A DNA stretch of 64,000 bases, from the NCBI RefSeq assembly GCF_003052585.1, contig NZ_QASN01000013.1:62001-126000 (forward strand), written 5' to 3'. Position 1 is the first letter of the stretch; each line of letters starts with the position of its first letter. The stretch comes from Pseudomonas mangrovi. Its GTDB lineage: Bacteria > Pseudomonadota > Gammaproteobacteria > Pseudomonadales > Pseudomonadaceae. The notes below the pieces were generated by a model that was given only the letters and a program-made list of their open reading frames with translations, made no database searches and was not told the DNA's origin. A program made the translations under genes and the position numbers. This document shows positions 24,971 through 35,858 of this stretch, piece by piece.

Positions 24971-25486
24971 TCAGCCTGCCTGCCGGACAAAGCGCGGCGC
25001 AGGCTGAGGCAGAGCTGCATGGAAACTCCCTCCATCCGAAACATGCCGGGCAGGAGACTGCTCGATTCCCGCCCGGCGCGCTTCGCACTCGCACACCAGG
25101 GACACACCGTTCAGCGCAACGACAAAGGCATGTGGCAGCCCCGGATGCGGATTGAGCAGCAGTTGCGCCTGGTTGTATGTCAGCGCGCAGGGCAGCAGCG
25201 GCTCGGGCACAGCCACCAGCAGACCATCAAGCACGAACATCGGCCGACGCCAGCCGATCAGCGCCAGCGGACCCTCCAGGTGCAGCACGCCGCTGTCGGC
25301 GTCGAACGCCAGGCCGCTGCTGGCAGTCAGCGCCTGGCGCTCGGCCGGGTGCAGCGGCCGTGCGATCGCCCCCAGTGTCTTGCGCCGCTCTCGGCTGAGC
25401 GCCTCCAGCCGCCACGTGCCCTTGCCCAGGCCATAGCGGAGTAGCCCGAGAAACAGCAGCAGAGCGAGCAGCAGATAGCTGGTCAT
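24971..25486 (-). CDS. Unknown protein with one N-terminal membrane helix
   Basis: A 171-residue protein: one hydrophobic helix at residues 3-20 (SYLLLALLLFLGLLRYGL) then a basic cytoplasmic-side linker and a beta-rich domain. No family recognised. Its ATG overlaps the stop of the preceding gene (25483-25486, ATGA), so the two are translationally coupled and probably act together at the membrane. Three cysteines lie toward the C-terminus (CALTYN, CECEA). Confidence 0.65.
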   Translation of the reverse strand: MTSYLLLALLLFLGLLRYGLGKGTWRLEALSRERRKTLGAIARPLHPAERQALTASSGLAFDADSGVLHLEGPLALIGWRRPMFVLDGLLVAVPEPLLPCALTYNQAQLLLNPHPGLPHAFVVALNGVSLVCECEARRAGIEQSPARHVSDGGSFHAALPQPAPRFVRQAG

Positions 25487-26097
25487 CGGCCATCCTCGAC
25501 GATCAGCCGCGGGTAATCGCCGAGCCAGCCGCGATGCAGGGCAACCGGCACTTCCTTGTCCATCCAGTAGCCGGTCCCGGTGGCGGACAGCAGGTGTTCG
25601 TGTCCGTCGATGCGAATGCGGATTTCACAGACGCGCCTGGGTTCACCATGTCCGCGCAGGGGCCTGAGCGTATGGCAGTTGTCCGGCTCGGAGGCCGCCA
25701 TCAGCCGCTGCGGCTCGAGCATCCGCGCCAGCCCGTAATCGAGCAGAAACAACAGCAGCGCCGCACTCAGGCTCGCCAGCAGAAGCCGCCAGAGACTCAG
25801 CAACTGGCGCGGCGCGAGCCACCAGAGACCGACGATGAGCAGGGGAAACAGCAGCAAACCTGTGTAGTGACCAACGACCGGAAACTGCAGGCAGACCTGG
25901 CTGAGCGACAACAGGCCCATGGGCACCAGCAGCAGCTGGAACAGCGTCGGCAGCATGCCGAACAGGCGCGGATGGCTGTCCAGCCAGAGCCGCAGGCTCA
26001 GGTCGGCGTCACAGCCCGTCACCCGGCGCAGGAACACCAGTCGCCGATAGCGCGAGCGCTGGCGCCACCACCACTGCGAAATGCCGTCAACCGACAC
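25483..26097 (-). CDS. Unknown polytopic membrane protein
   Basis: A 204-residue protein with three hydrophobic segments (about 48-70, 78-95 and 103-125), then a C-terminal soluble region of about 75 residues containing CHTLRPLRGHGEPRRVCEI and ATGTGYWMDKEVPV. The two cysteines could form a disulfide if this part is periplasmic. No family recognised. Overlaps the start of its partner by 4 bases. The pair sits between the fba terminator and the lyase. Confidence 0.65.
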   Translation of the reverse strand: MSVDGISQWWWRQRSRYRRLVFLRRVTGCDADLSLRLWLDSHPRLFGMLPTLFQLLLVPMGLLSLSQVCLQFPVVGHYTGLLLFPLLIVGLWWLAPRQLLSLWRLLLASLSAALLLFLLDYGLARMLEPQRLMAASEPDNCHTLRPLRGHGEPRRVCEIRIRIDGHEHLLSATGTGYWMDKEVPVALHRGWLGDYPRLIVEDGR

Positions 26098-26127
26098 AAC
26101 CGCTCCCTGTCTCGTCGCCCAAAGAAA

Positions 26128-26149
26128 CAGGCCCCGCAGTGCGGGGCCC
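26128..26149 (-). terminator. Intrinsic terminator after fba
   Basis: Read on the minus strand: GGCCCCGCA-CTGCGGGGCC type stem followed by TGTTTCTTT, 20 bases after the fba stop. The stem is symmetrical and strong; the T run is interrupted. Confidence 0.75.
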
Positions 26150-26169
26150 GAGTACTGCAGAGCGAGCCT

Positions 26170-27234
26170 TCAGTTGACCTTGGCGGCCAGCTCGCCCTTG
26201 GCGTAGCGCAGGTACATGCCTTCCAGCGAGATCGGCTTGATCTTCGAGGCATTGCCGGCGGTGCCGAAGGCTTCGTAACGGGCGATGCAGATGTCACGCA
26301 TGGCCTCGACGGTCTTGGCGAAGTACTTGCGCGGGTCGAACTCGGCCGGATTCTTTGCCAGGAAACTGCGGATGGCACCGGTGGAAGCCAGGCGCAGGTC
26401 GGTGTCGATGTTGACCTTGCGCACGCCGTACTTGATGCCTTCGACGATCTCCTCGACCGGCACGCCGTAGGTCTCTTTGATGTCGCCGCCGAACTCGTTG
26501 ATGATCGCCAGCCAGTCCTGCGGCACCGAGCTGGAACCGTGCATCACCAGGTGGGTGTTGGGGATGCGCTTGTGGATTTCCTTGATCCGCTCGATGGCGA
26601 GGATGTCGCCGGTCGGCGGCTTGGTGAACTTGTAGGCGCCGTGGCTGGTGCCGATGGCGATGGCCAGGGCATCGACCTGGGTCTTCTTGACGAAGTCGGC
26701 GGCTTCTTCCGGATCGGTCAGCATCTGGCTGTGATCCAGCACGCCCTCGGCGCCGACGCCATCTTCTTCACCGGCCATGCCGGTCTCCAGGCTGCCCAGG
26801 CAGCCCAGTTCGCCTTCCACCGACACGCCGCAGGCATGCGCGAAGGCCACGGTCTGCTGGGTGACACGGACGTTGTAGTCGTAGTCGGCCGGGGTCTTGC
26901 CGTCTTCCTTCAGCGAGCCGTCCATCATCACCGAGGAGAAGCCCAGCTGGATCGAGCGCTGACAGACATCCGGGCTGGTGCCGTGGTCCTGGTGCATGCA
27001 CACCGGGATATGCGGGAATTCCTCGATGGCGGCCAGGATCAGGTGGCGCAGGAAGGGCGCACCGGCGTACTTGCGGGCGCCGGCCGAGGCCTGGACGATC
27101 ACCGGGGAGTCGGTCTTGTCGGCCGCCTCCATGATCGCGCGCATCTGCTCGAGGTTGTTGACGTTGAATGCCGGCACGCCGTAGCCGAATTCGGCAGCGT
27201 GGTCGAGCATCTGGCGCATGCTGATCAGAGCCAT
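26170..27234 (-). CDS. fba: Class II fructose-1,6-bisphosphate aldolase
   Basis: Reversible aldol cleavage of fructose-1,6-bisphosphate to dihydroxyacetone phosphate and glyceraldehyde-3-phosphate; zinc-dependent. At 354 residues it matches the Calvin-cycle-type class II enzymes. Motifs: [12 protein letters not shown] (zinc-binding His), [22 protein letters not shown] and [10 protein letters not shown], then [10 protein letters not shown]. It is the last of the minus-strand sugar-phosphate genes tkt, epd, pgk, fba, separated from pgk by a small lipoprotein gene. Pseudomonads lacking phosphofructokinase use it mainly in gluconeogenesis. Confidence 0.97.
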   Translation of the reverse strand: MALISMRQMLDHAAEFGYGVPAFNVNNLEQMRAIMEAADKTDSPVIVQASAGARKYAGAPFLRHLILAAIEEFPHIPVCMHQDHGTSPDVCQRSIQLGFSSVMMDGSLKEDGKTPADYDYNVRVTQQTVAFAHACGVSVEGELGCLGSLETGMAGEEDGVGAEGVLDHSQMLTDPEEAADFVKKTQVDALAIAIGTSHGAYKFTKPPTGDILAIERIKEIHKRIPNTHLVMHGSSSVPQDWLAIINEFGGDIKETYGVPVEEIVEGIKYGVRKVNIDTDLRLASTGAIRSFLAKNPAEFDPRKYFAKTVEAMRDICIARYEAFGTAGNASKIKPISLEGMYLRYAKGELAAKVN

Positions 27235-27348
27235 GAGGTTTTCTTCTCCCTGGAAAATGTCGTGATGATGCGAGCCTGCCGCAAGGACAGGCCCGGTTCA
27301 AGCAAGGACGCGGACCAAATCCCCGCGCCGAAATCTGTCACTACCGCG

Positions 27349-27543
27349 TCAGAGACAATCCTGCTCGCGGCTCTCGCTGAGCGTCGGGTCGCCGGTACTT
27401 CTGGCCTCTACCCGTACATCGTTCTGGCTGCTGGGCAACACCACCGGCGCCGGGCTGAACACCTCACAGGGGCTGGGGCCGAAACCGGCACAACCGCCAA
27501 GCACCGCGGCACCAAGCGCAACAGCAACGATCTGGGTCTTCAT
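27349..27543 (-). CDS. Small lipoprotein between fba and pgk
   Basis: A 64-residue predicted lipoprotein: MKTQIVAVALGAAVLGGCAG with lipobox VLGGC, then a short tail with a further cysteine pair (SPCEVFSP and the C-terminal QDCL), which could form a disulfide in the periplasm. The ATG at 27543 is chosen because it starts the signal peptide; an upstream ATG at 27591 would add 16 non-signal residues. Function unknown, conserved-looking position within the glycolytic cluster. Confidence 0.65.
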   Translation of the reverse strand: MKTQIVAVALGAAVLGGCAGFGPSPCEVFSPAPVVLPSSQNDVRVEARSTGDPTLSESREQDCL

Positions 27544-27600
27544 GGCGTAATCCTCGAGCGGATGAACCCTAGAGACCCGTACCGCTTCCATTGGTTGCGC

Positions 27601-28761
27601 TTAGCCGGCGCGCTGCTCGAGCACCTCTACCGCCGGCAGCACCTTGCCCTCGACGAACTCGAGGAAGGCGCCACCGCCGGTGGAGATGTAACCGATCTGA
27701 TCGGCAATGCCGTACTTGTCGATGGCCGCCAGGGTGTCGCCGCCCCCGGCGATCGAGAAGGCCGGGCTGTGGGCGATGGCCTGGGCCAGTGCCTTGGTGC
27801 CGTTGCCGAACTGGTCGAACTCGAAGACGCCGACCGGGCCGTTCCAGAGGATGGTCTGCGACGCCTTGAGCATCTCGCCGAACATCTGCGCGGTCTGCGG
27901 GCCGATGTCGAGGATCATGTCGTCGTCGGCCACGTCGGCGATCAGCTTGACGGTCGCCTCGGCGCTTTCGGCGAACTCCTTGGCCACCACCACGTCGACC
28001 GGCAGCGGCACGCTGACCTTGGCCGCGATGGCCTTGGCGGTGTCGAGCAGATCAGCCTCATGCAGCGACTTGCCGACCTTGTAGCCGGCCGCGGCGAGGA
28101 AGGTGTTGGCGATGCCGCCGCCGACGATCAGCTGATCGCAGATGTCCGCCAGCGAGGTCAGCACGTCGAGCTTGGTCGAGACCTTGGAGCCGGCGACAAT
28201 GGCCACCATCGGCCGCGTCGGGTTGCCCAGGGCCTTGCCCAGGGCTTCCAGTTCGGCAGCCAGCAGCGGGCCGGCACAGGCAACCTTGGCGAACTTGGCC
28301 ACGCCGTGGGTCGAGCCCTCGGCGCGGTGGGCGGTGCCGAAGGCGTCCATGACGAACACGTCGCAGAGCGCGGCATATTTCTGCGCCAGTTCATCGCTGT
28401 TCTTCTTCTCGCCCTTGTTGAAGCGCACGTTCTCGAACAGCACCACGGCGCCCGGCTGGATGGTGATGCCGTCCAGGTAGTCGGTCACCAGCGGGACTTC
28501 ACGGCCCAGCGCCTTGCTCAGGTAGTCGGCGACCGGCTTGAGGCTGTTCTCCTCGGACGGCTCGCCCTCGGTCGGGCGACCCAGGTGCGAACAGACCATC
28601 ACCGCCGCGCCCTTCTCCAGCGCAAGCCGGATGGTCGGCAGGGAAGCCAGGATGCGCGCGTCGCTCTTGACCACGCCATCCTTCACCGGAACGTTGAGGT
28701 CCTCACGGATCAGCACGCGTTTGCCGGCGAGATCGAGGTCGGTCATTTTCAAGACGGTCAT
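27601..28761 (-). CDS. pgk: Phosphoglycerate kinase
   Basis: Transfers phosphate between 1,3-bisphosphoglycerate and ADP, cytosolic. 386 residues, as in E. coli. Motifs: [15 protein letters not shown] at the N-terminus, [40 protein letters not shown], and the nucleotide-binding [10 protein letters not shown] near the C-terminus. ATG 28761 ([11 protein letters not shown]) is used, with AAGGA upstream; ATG 28746 is an alternative. It begins 8 bases after epd, clearly an operon. Confidence 0.97.
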   Translation of the reverse strand: MTVLKMTDLDLAGKRVLIREDLNVPVKDGVVKSDARILASLPTIRLALEKGAAVMVCSHLGRPTEGEPSEENSLKPVADYLSKALGREVPLVTDYLDGITIQPGAVVLFENVRFNKGEKKNSDELAQKYAALCDVFVMDAFGTAHRAEGSTHGVAKFAKVACAGPLLAAELEALGKALGNPTRPMVAIVAGSKVSTKLDVLTSLADICDQLIVGGGIANTFLAAAGYKVGKSLHEADLLDTAKAIAAKVSVPLPVDVVVAKEFAESAEATVKLIADVADDDMILDIGPQTAQMFGEMLKASQTILWNGPVGVFEFDQFGNGTKALAQAIAHSPAFSIAGGGDTLAAIDKYGIADQIGYISTGGGAFLEFVEGKVLPAVEVLEQRAG

Positions 28762-28768
28762 GGCTAAT

Positions 28769-29827
28769 TCAGTCCTTTCGGGTATTGGGCTCGGCGACGC
28801 GGAGAAAATGCTCCGCCACGTCGAGCATACGGTTGGCAAAACCCCATTCGTTGTCGAACCAGGCCAGCAGATTGACCAGCCGGGGGCCGGAAACGCGGGT
28901 CTGACTGCCATCGACAATCGCCGAATGGGGGTCATGATTGAAATCGCAGCTGGCGTGCGGCAGTTCGGTGTAAGCCAGCAGACCCTTCAGCGGGCCGCTT
29001 TCGGCAGCCTCGCGCAGCACCCGGTTGATCTCCTGGGCATTGGTATCACGCGATGTCTGCAGGGTGATGTCGAGACAGGAAACATTCAGCGTCGGCACCC
29101 GCACCGCCTTGGCCTGGATCCGCCCGGTCAGCTCCGGCAACAGCCGCTCGATACCGCGAGCCAGGCCGGTGGAGACCGGTATCACCGAGTTGAACGCCGA
29201 GCGCGTACGCCGCAGATCTTCATGATGGTAGGCGTCTAGCACGGGCTGGTCGTTCATCGCCGAGTGGATGGTGGTGATCGAAACGTATTCAAGACCCACC
29301 GATTCGTGCAAAAGTTTCAACAGCGGCACGCCGCAGTTGGTCGTACATGACGCATTCGAGACGAGCTTCTCGGAACCGCTCAAACTCGACTGGTTGACGC
29401 CGTAGACGATGGTCGCGTCGATATCCGCTTCGCTGGCCATCGGCTGGGAGAACAGCACCCGCGGCGCGCCCGCATCAATGAAGCGCTGGGCGTCGCTGCG
29501 CGAGTGGTAGGCGCCCGAGCACTCCAGCACCAGATCGATGCCGAGCGCGCGCCAGTCGACGCCCTCCGGGGTCGCCTGGCGCAGCACCTGCACGCAATCG
29601 CCATCGATATGCAGACAGCCGTCGCTGACACTTACCTCACCGGGAAAACGCCCGTGGGTCGAGTCGAAGCGGGTCAGGTACTCGACACTGGCCATGTCCG
29701 CCAGATCGTTCAGCGCCACCACCGACAGGCCCGCCGAGCCGCCACGCTCGTAAAGCGCACGCAGCACGCAGCGGCCGATGCGGCCGTAGCCGTTGAGCGC
29801 TATGCGATAGGGAGGGGCGATGGCCAT
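28769..29827 (-). CDS. epd: D-erythrose-4-phosphate dehydrogenase
   Basis: NAD-dependent oxidation of erythrose-4-phosphate to 4-phosphoerythronate, the first step of the DXP-dependent pyridoxal phosphate pathway. It belongs to the GAPDH superfamily: NAD-binding [17 protein letters not shown], and the catalytic Cys in [16 protein letters not shown]. The [11 protein letters not shown] pattern and the location between tkt and pgk fit epd better than a glycolytic GAPDH, as does the length of 352 residues. A true gap paralog cannot be excluded from sequence alone. Confidence 0.88.
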   Translation of the reverse strand: MAIAPPYRIALNGYGRIGRCVLRALYERGGSAGLSVVALNDLADMASVEYLTRFDSTHGRFPGEVSVSDGCLHIDGDCVQVLRQATPEGVDWRALGIDLVLECSGAYHSRSDAQRFIDAGAPRVLFSQPMASEADIDATIVYGVNQSSLSGSEKLVSNASCTTNCGVPLLKLLHESVGLEYVSITTIHSAMNDQPVLDAYHHEDLRRTRSAFNSVIPVSTGLARGIERLLPELTGRIQAKAVRVPTLNVSCLDITLQTSRDTNAQEINRVLREAAESGPLKGLLAYTELPHASCDFNHDPHSAIVDGSQTRVSGPRLVNLLAWFDNEWGFANRMLDVAEHFLRVAEPNTRKD

Positions 29828-29892
29828 GGGTTCTTCGTCTGTCTGCAGGTGAAAAACCGCTGCGCGGCTTTTCCACCCTGGGAGGTGTGGGT

Positions 29893-29929
29893 TACCTAGG
29901 GTGGATGACCGAAGTCATCCACCGAATGG
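29893..29929. repeat. GTGGATGA palindromic intergenic repeat
   Basis: TAGGGTGGATGACCGAAGTC followed by ATCCACC: an inverted repeat of GGTGGATGAC and GTCATCCACC arms between tkt and epd. It belongs to the same repeat type seen at 46643-46721 and 55867-55937. On the mRNA it forms a hairpin that could stabilise upstream tkt message. Confidence 0.6.
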
Positions 29930-29935
29930 TCTCGA

Positions 29936-31933
29936 TCAATCCTCCAGCAGCTCTTCGGCGGTGGCGAGGATGTTGTCGACGGTGAAGCCGAACTCCTCGA
30001 ACAGCTGGCCGGCCGGGGCCGACTCGCCGAAGCTGGTCATGCCGATGACCCGCCCGTCTAGGCCGACGTACTTGTACCAGAAGTCCGCATGGGCGGCCTC
30101 GATGGCGATCCGCGCACCGACCTCGGCCGGCAGCACGTGCTGCTTCCAGGCGGCGTCCTGGGCATCGAAGACGCTGGTACAGGGCATCGACACCACGCGG
30201 ATGCGACGACCCTGCTCGACCAGGCGCTCGGCAGCCTGCATCGCCAGGCTCACTTCCGAACCGGTGGCGATCAGGATCAGCTCCGGTTCGCCCTGGCAGT
30301 TGCGCAGGATGTAGCCACCACGGGAGATACCGGCTTCGGTTTCGCTGTCACGCAGGTGATAGGGCAGGTTCTGCCGCGAGAAGATCAGCGCGCTGGGGCC
30401 GTCGCGGCGCTCCACGGCGTACTTCCAGGCCACCGCCGACTCCATGGTGTCGGCCGGGCGCCAGGTGTCCAGGTTCGGCGTCATGCGCAGGCTGGCCAGC
30501 TGCTCGACCGGCTGGTGGGTCGGACCGTCCTCGCCCAGGCCGATGGAGTCGTGGGTGAACACGTAGAGCACGCGCTGTTTCATCAGTGCGCTCATGCGCA
30601 CCGCGTTGCGCGCGTACTCCATGAAGATCAGGAAGGTCGCACCGTAGGGGATCAGGCCGCCATGCAGCGCCACGCCGTTCATGATCGCGCTCATGCCGAA
30701 CTCGCGCACGCCGTAGTACATGTAGTTGCCCGAGGCATCCTCGGCGACCACCGGCTTGCAGCCCTTCCACAGGGTCAGGTTGGAGCCGGCGAGGTCAGCC
30801 GAACCGCCGAGCAGCTCCGGCAGCAGCGGACCGAAGGCATTCAGGCAGTTCTGGCTGGCCTTGCGGCTGGCGATGGTCTCGCCCTTCTCGGCCACTTCAC
30901 GGATGAAGGCCGAGGCCTTCTCGGAAAAGTCCGCAGGCAGCTCGCCAGCCATGCGCCGGGTGAACTCGGCAGCCAGTTCGGGGAACTCGGCCTGGTAGGC
31001 GGCGAAGCGCTGATTCCACTCGCTCTCGGCGCTGGCCCCGCTGTCGCGGGCGCCCCACTCGGCGTAGATGTCGGCCGGAATCTCGAACGGACCATGGTTC
31101 CAGCCCAGCGCCTCGCGGGTCAGGGCGATCTCGGCGTCGCCCAGTGCGGCGCCGTGGCACTCTTCCTTGCCTTGCTTGTTCGGCGAGCCGAAACCGATGA
31201 TGGTCTTGCAACAGATCAACGTCGGCTGCTCGCTCTTGCGCGCGGTCTCAATCGCCATCTTGATCTCGTCGGCGTCGTGACCGTCGACATTGCGGATCAC
31301 CTGCCAGCCATAGGCCTCGAAGCGGCGCGGGGTGTCGTCGGTGAACCAGCCGTGCACCTCGCCGTCGATGGAGATGCCGTTGTCGTCATAGAAGGCCACC
31401 AGCTTGCCCAGGCCGAGGGTGCCGGCCAGCGAGCAAACCTCATGGCTGATGCCTTCCATCATGCAGCCGTCGCCGAGGAAGACGTAGGTGAAGTGGTCGA
31501 CGATGTCGTGGCCGGGACGGTTGAACTGCGCCGCCATGATCTTTTCCGCCAGGGCGAAACCGACGGCGTTGGCAACACCCTGGCCGAGCGGGCCGGTGGT
31601 GGTCTCCACGCCTGGGGTGTAGCCATACTCGGGGTGGCCCGGGGTCTTGCTGTGCAGCTGGCGGAAGTTCTTCAGGTCGTCGATCGACAGGTCATAGCCG
31701 GTCAGGTGCAGCAGCGAGTAGATCAGCATCGAGCCGTGGCCGTTGGACAGCACGAAGCGGTCGCGATCGGCCCACAGCGGGTTGCCCGGGTTGTGCTTCA
31801 TGAAGTCGCGCCAGAGCACCTCGGCGATGTCCGCCATGCCCATGGGGGCACCCGGATGGCCGCTGTTGGCTTTCTGCACAGCGTCCATGCTGAGGGCGCG
31901 GATGGCATTGGCTCGCTCACGACGGCTGGGCAT
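29936..31933 (-). CDS. tkt: Transketolase
   Basis: Thiamine-diphosphate enzyme that moves two-carbon ketol units between sugar phosphates in the pentose phosphate pathway. 665 residues, normal length. Visible: [34 protein letters not shown], the ThDP-binding [20 protein letters not shown] with the downstream [11 protein letters not shown], and [16 protein letters not shown] in the pyrimidine domain. CAGGAG eight bases before the ATG supports the start. It supplies erythrose-4-phosphate, the substrate of Epd encoded next. Confidence 0.97.
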   Translation of the reverse strand: MPSRRERANAIRALSMDAVQKANSGHPGAPMGMADIAEVLWRDFMKHNPGNPLWADRDRFVLSNGHGSMLIYSLLHLTGYDLSIDDLKNFRQLHSKTPGHPEYGYTPGVETTTGPLGQGVANAVGFALAEKIMAAQFNRPGHDIVDHFTYVFLGDGCMMEGISHEVCSLAGTLGLGKLVAFYDDNGISIDGEVHGWFTDDTPRRFEAYGWQVIRNVDGHDADEIKMAIETARKSEQPTLICCKTIIGFGSPNKQGKEECHGAALGDAEIALTREALGWNHGPFEIPADIYAEWGARDSGASAESEWNQRFAAYQAEFPELAAEFTRRMAGELPADFSEKASAFIREVAEKGETIASRKASQNCLNAFGPLLPELLGGSADLAGSNLTLWKGCKPVVAEDASGNYMYYGVREFGMSAIMNGVALHGGLIPYGATFLIFMEYARNAVRMSALMKQRVLYVFTHDSIGLGEDGPTHQPVEQLASLRMTPNLDTWRPADTMESAVAWKYAVERRDGPSALIFSRQNLPYHLRDSETEAGISRGGYILRNCQGEPELILIATGSEVSLAMQAAERLVEQGRRIRVVSMPCTSVFDAQDAAWKQHVLPAEVGARIAIEAAHADFWYKYVGLDGRVIGMTSFGESAPAGQLFEEFGFTVDNILATAEELLED

Positions 31934-32118
31934 CGCTGAATCTCCTGGGTGGCTGCTTCTTTAAAAGAAGGGGGGACCGAAAAAAGGCGGCCATTTTCGC
32001 CCAGCAGGCCCCCCGCGGCAATCGAAGATGCACGCCGGTACGCAGACAGATCGGCCAGCGGCGAAGAACGCGGCGCATTCGCACCCACCAGCCACAGCGA
32101 TCCGCCGCCACAGATCAA

Positions 32119-32136
32119 TATCAAAACTTTTTGATA
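32119..32136. promoter_or_regulatory. 18-bp palindrome, probable operator between tkt and the ArsR-type regulator
   Basis: TATCAAAA-CT-TTTTGATA, perfect 8-bp arms, six bases upstream of the -35 box of the regulator gene. ArsR-family dimers bind inverted repeats of about this size, so autoregulation is the simplest reading. It lies in the divergent region and could also affect tkt. No second copy was noticed in this window. Confidence 0.6.
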
Positions 32137-32142
32137 CAGCCG

Positions 32143-32171
32143 TTGCCGGGTCTTTTTCCAGCGACTAGACT
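32143..32171 (+). promoter_or_regulatory. Sigma-70-type promoter of the regulator-metK operon
   Basis: TTGCCG at 32143-32148, a 17-base spacer and TAGACT at 32166-32171. A start about 7 bases after the -10 box would fall at 32177-32179, only 1-3 bases before the ATG at 32180, predicting a leaderless or nearly leaderless mRNA. No Shine-Dalgarno is visible before that ATG. Confidence 0.6.
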
Positions 32172-32179
32172 GCCGCCCC

Positions 32180-33160
32180 ATGAATCTGCCGGCCACTGCC
32201 CTGCTGCCCGACCCCTGCGACCTGCTCGCCGCCCTGTGCAAGGCCGGCGGCGATCCGCTGCGGCTGAAGGTATTGCGCGCCCTGGCCAACGACTCCTTCG
32301 GCGTGCTCGAGCTGGCGCAGATCTTCGCCACCGGCCAGTCGGGCATGAGTCACCACCTCAAGGTGCTGGCCCAGGCCGGCCTGGTCGCCACCCGCCGCGA
32401 GGGTAACGCGATCTTCTATCGCCGCAGCCTGCCGCAGGGCGCGCTGCATGCGGCATTGCTCGAGGAAGTCGAAGCGCTGGCGCTGGAGCCGGCCGAGCAG
32501 GCCCGCGTCGCCGCCGTGCATGCCCGCCGCGCCGAAGCCAGTCGCGAATTCTTCGCGCGCATGGCGGCCAGCTTCCAGGCCCAGCAGGACCTGATCGCCA
32601 GCCTCGGCCAGTACCGCGACAGCCTGCTGGCGCTGCTCGACGCGCGAAGCTTCGCCAGCGATGCCACTGCGATCGAGGTCGGCCCCGGCGACGGCGCCTT
32701 CCTGCCCGAGCTGGCGCGGCGCTTCGCCCAGGTCACCGCGCTGGACAACAGTCCGGCGATGCTCGAACTGGCACGCCAGCGCTGCACCCGCGAAGCCCTG
32801 GGCAACGTCGAGCTGAAACTCGCCGACGCCCTGAATGAAACACCGATTGAAGCCGACTGCGTGGTACTGAACATGGTCTTGCACCATTTCGCCGCGCCGG
32901 CCGACGCCATCAAGCAGCTGGCGCGCCTGGTAAAACCGGGTGGCAGCCTGCTGATCACCGAGTTGTGCAGCCACAACCAGAGTTGGGCCAGGGAGGCCTG
33001 CGGCGATCTCTGGTTGGGGTTCGAACAGGACGACCTGGCCCGTTGGGCCGATGCCGCGGGGCTTGCGCCCGGCGAGAGCCTCTACATTGGCTTGAAAAAC
33101 GGCTTTCAGATTCAGCTTCGGCACTTCGCCAGGCCGGATTCCAGAAGCATCCACCGGTAA
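32180..33160 (+). CDS. ArsR-family regulator fused to a SAM-dependent methyltransferase domain
   Basis: An N-terminal winged HTH (about 10-95: LRLKVLRALANDSFGVLELA, GQSGMSHHLKVLAQAGLVATRR) is followed by a linker helix and a class I methyltransferase fold (about 150-320: ATAIEVGPGDGAFLPEL as SAM-binding loop, VTALDNSPAML, NMVLHHFAAP). The HTH lacks the classic metal-binding ELCVCDL cysteines. The likely ligand is SAM or SAH, given that metK follows by 15 bases. ArsR-type regulators of the methionine cycle named SahR are known in Proteobacteria, and this could be one, but that is inference. Whether the domain methylates or only senses cannot be told. Confidence 0.88.
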   Translation: MNLPATALLPDPCDLLAALCKAGGDPLRLKVLRALANDSFGVLELAQIFATGQSGMSHHLKVLAQAGLVATRREGNAIFYRRSLPQGALHAALLEEVEALALEPAEQARVAAVHARRAEASREFFARMAASFQAQQDLIASLGQYRDSLLALLDARSFASDATAIEVGPGDGAFLPELARRFAQVTALDNSPAMLELARQRCTREALGNVELKLADALNETPIEADCVVLNMVLHHFAAPADAIKQLARLVKPGGSLLITELCSHNQSWAREACGDLWLGFEQDDLARWADAAGLAPGESLYIGLKNGFQIQLRHFARPDSRSIHR

Positions 33161-33175
33161 TAAAGGAACCGATAG

Positions 33176-34366
<1,191 letters not shown>

Positions 34367-34388
34367 GCCCGCGCCAGCCGCAACAAGG

Positions 34389-34426
34389 AAAGCCCCGCCA
34401 GCGTAGCGCTAGGCGGGGCTTTTTTG
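34389..34426 (+). terminator. Intrinsic terminator after metK
   Basis: AGCCCCGCC stem, loop around AGCGTAGCGCTA, GGCGGGGCT and six T residues, 23 bases after the metK stop. Confidence 0.9.
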
Positions 34427-34707
34427 TGGGCTGGGTTTGAGGGGGAGCTGCCGGAAGCTGCCGGATGGCCTGCGGCGAATCCAGTTCCGGGAAAGTGAGT
34501 CCGACTTCCAGCTACAGCGCGACGAGGCGCATCAGGAGCCTGCTCCCGCACAGCGCGTGGGAGCCATCAACAGATGGCATCACTCTTGCTGACCACAAGG
34601 TCACATCGGCAGGACATGCTCCTGCAAGGCAAAGGCGCCTGAACCTGCTGCGGCCCCTCTGGCAGCGGTTTCAGGCGCTTTTTTTATCGCGTTGGAGGCT
34701 CAGGTAT
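34427..34707 (+). ncRNA. Candidate attenuated leader or small RNA before the chemoreceptor gene
   Basis: About 280 bases without an ORF. The last part holds a GCAGGA/TCCTGC hairpin (about 34609-34625) and then a long stem-loop (34635-34678) followed by seven T residues, an apparent intrinsic terminator. The terminator ends only about 9 bases before the Shine-Dalgarno of the chemoreceptor gene, leaving no room for a promoter. So the receptor mRNA must read through it. This fits a regulatory leader (attenuator or unknown riboswitch) or a small RNA gene with read-through. Confidence 0.45.
34635..34685 (+). terminator. Strong terminator-like hairpin directly upstream of the chemoreceptor gene
   Basis: 5' arm GCGCCTGAACC plus TGCTGC, loop GGCCCCTCT, 3' arm GCAGCGGTTTCAGGCGC, then TTTTTTT. 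The pairing is about 16 bp with one bulge or so. It lies 22 bases before the start codon at 34708. Confidence 0.75.
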
Positions 34708-35853
34708 ATGAAGTGGCTTACCTACCCTGCGTTCTTGCTGCTGCGCGAGCTGGGCCTCGTCGGCATGCTCCGCACGTTGCTGGCGATTGCCGTGGCGAGC
34801 ATGGCCATCACCCTGGCTGTTCCCGCGCTGCCGGCAGCGCCACTTTGGGCGGCATTCGCCTACCTGGCGATTGCCAGCCTGTGGCTGCTGTTGCAGGAGA
34901 TCGGGCAGTTGCAGCGCAATTGCGAAGACCCGGCGCAGCACGGCGCCCAGCACGGCGGTCAGCAGCCGGCCAGCGCGGCCGAATGTCTGTTGCTGCAGCC
35001 GGTCAGCCGCAGCTTTCAGCAGTGGCTAAGCCGCGAGCAGCGCCAGCAACAGCTGCTGCAGCAGCGCCTGGACGAAATATCCCACTCATCCCATGAGCTC
35101 GAGCAGAGCGCCGCGCTGGTCACCCGCAATGCCGAAGGGCAAAGCGAGTCGGCCACTGTCGCGGCGGCGGCGGTCGAGCAACTGAATGTGAGCATCGTGC
35201 AGGTGGCGGCCCTGGCGGATGAGTCGCGGCAGACCAGCGTGGTGGCCAGCGACCAGTTGGCCGAGGGGATCGAGCAGCTCACCAATCTGGTGCGGCAGGT
35301 GTCCGAGATGGCGCAGCAGGCGATCACCACCAACGACCTGATCCTGCAACTGAACAGCAACTCGCGCACCATCAATGAAATGTCCGGCACCATCCGCGCG
35401 ATTGCCTCGCAGACCAACCTGCTCGCCCTGAACGCCGCCATCGAAGCTGCGCGCGCCGGCGAGAGTGGTCGTGGCTTCGCCGTGGTCGCCGATGAAGTGC
35501 GCCGCCTGGCCTTGCACAGCCAGGAGTCGGCGGCAGAGATCAGCCGCAACATCGACTCGGTGCAACAGCACATCAGGGACGCCACGGTAAAGGTATCCGA
35601 CCTGACCGAACTGGCGCACCACAGCGCCGACCGTTCCGAAGCGGTGCGCAGCCTGCTCGATCAGGTGCAACAGCGCACCCTGCAGCTGACCAATCAGGTG
35701 GATCAGGTGGCGGTCAGTACCGAACAGCAAGGCAAGGCCGTTGCGGAGATCGCCGAGCTGGCCGACCGCGTCCGCCAGGGCAACGCCGACAACCTGCAGG
35801 CCGCCGATCAGGCGCGCACCATCGCCCACCATCTGGCTCGTCTGACGGGGTAA
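34708..35853 (+). CDS. Methyl-accepting chemotaxis protein lacking a sensor domain
   Basis: Signalling part of a chemoreceptor that talks to CheW/CheA. The 381-residue product has two membrane helices at about 17-37 and 45-62 separated by only a few residues, so there is almost no periplasmic domain. It has no obvious HAMP, then a long coiled coil with the conserved tip [22 protein letters not shown] and [17 protein letters not shown]. No C-terminal CheR-docking pentapeptide is visible. GGAGG at 34694-34698 supports ATG 34708. The NIT-like gene starts 5 bases after the stop, suggesting that sensing is supplied by that separate protein. Confidence 0.9.
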   Translation: MKWLTYPAFLLLRELGLVGMLRTLLAIAVASMAITLAVPALPAAPLWAAFAYLAIASLWLLLQEIGQLQRNCEDPAQHGAQHGGQQPASAAECLLLQPVSRSFQQWLSREQRQQQLLQQRLDEISHSSHELEQSAALVTRNAEGQSESATVAAAAVEQLNVSIVQVAALADESRQTSVVASDQLAEGIEQLTNLVRQVSEMAQQAITTNDLILQLNSNSRTINEMSGTIRAIASQTNLLALNAAIEAARAGESGRGFAVVADEVRRLALHSQESAAEISRNIDSVQQHIRDATVKVSDLTELAHHSADRSEAVRSLLDQVQQRTLQLTNQVDQVAVSTEQQGKAVAEIAELADRVRQGNADNLQAADQARTIAHHLARLTG

Positions 35854-35858
35854 ACGGC

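Noticed and set aside
25534..28767. 1077-residue open frame on the plus strand
   Set aside because: It runs antisense through two membrane proteins, fba and pgk, all of which have clear family motifs. No motif supports the long frame.
30089..31939. 616-residue open frame on the plus strand
   Set aside because: Antisense to transketolase; no family features.
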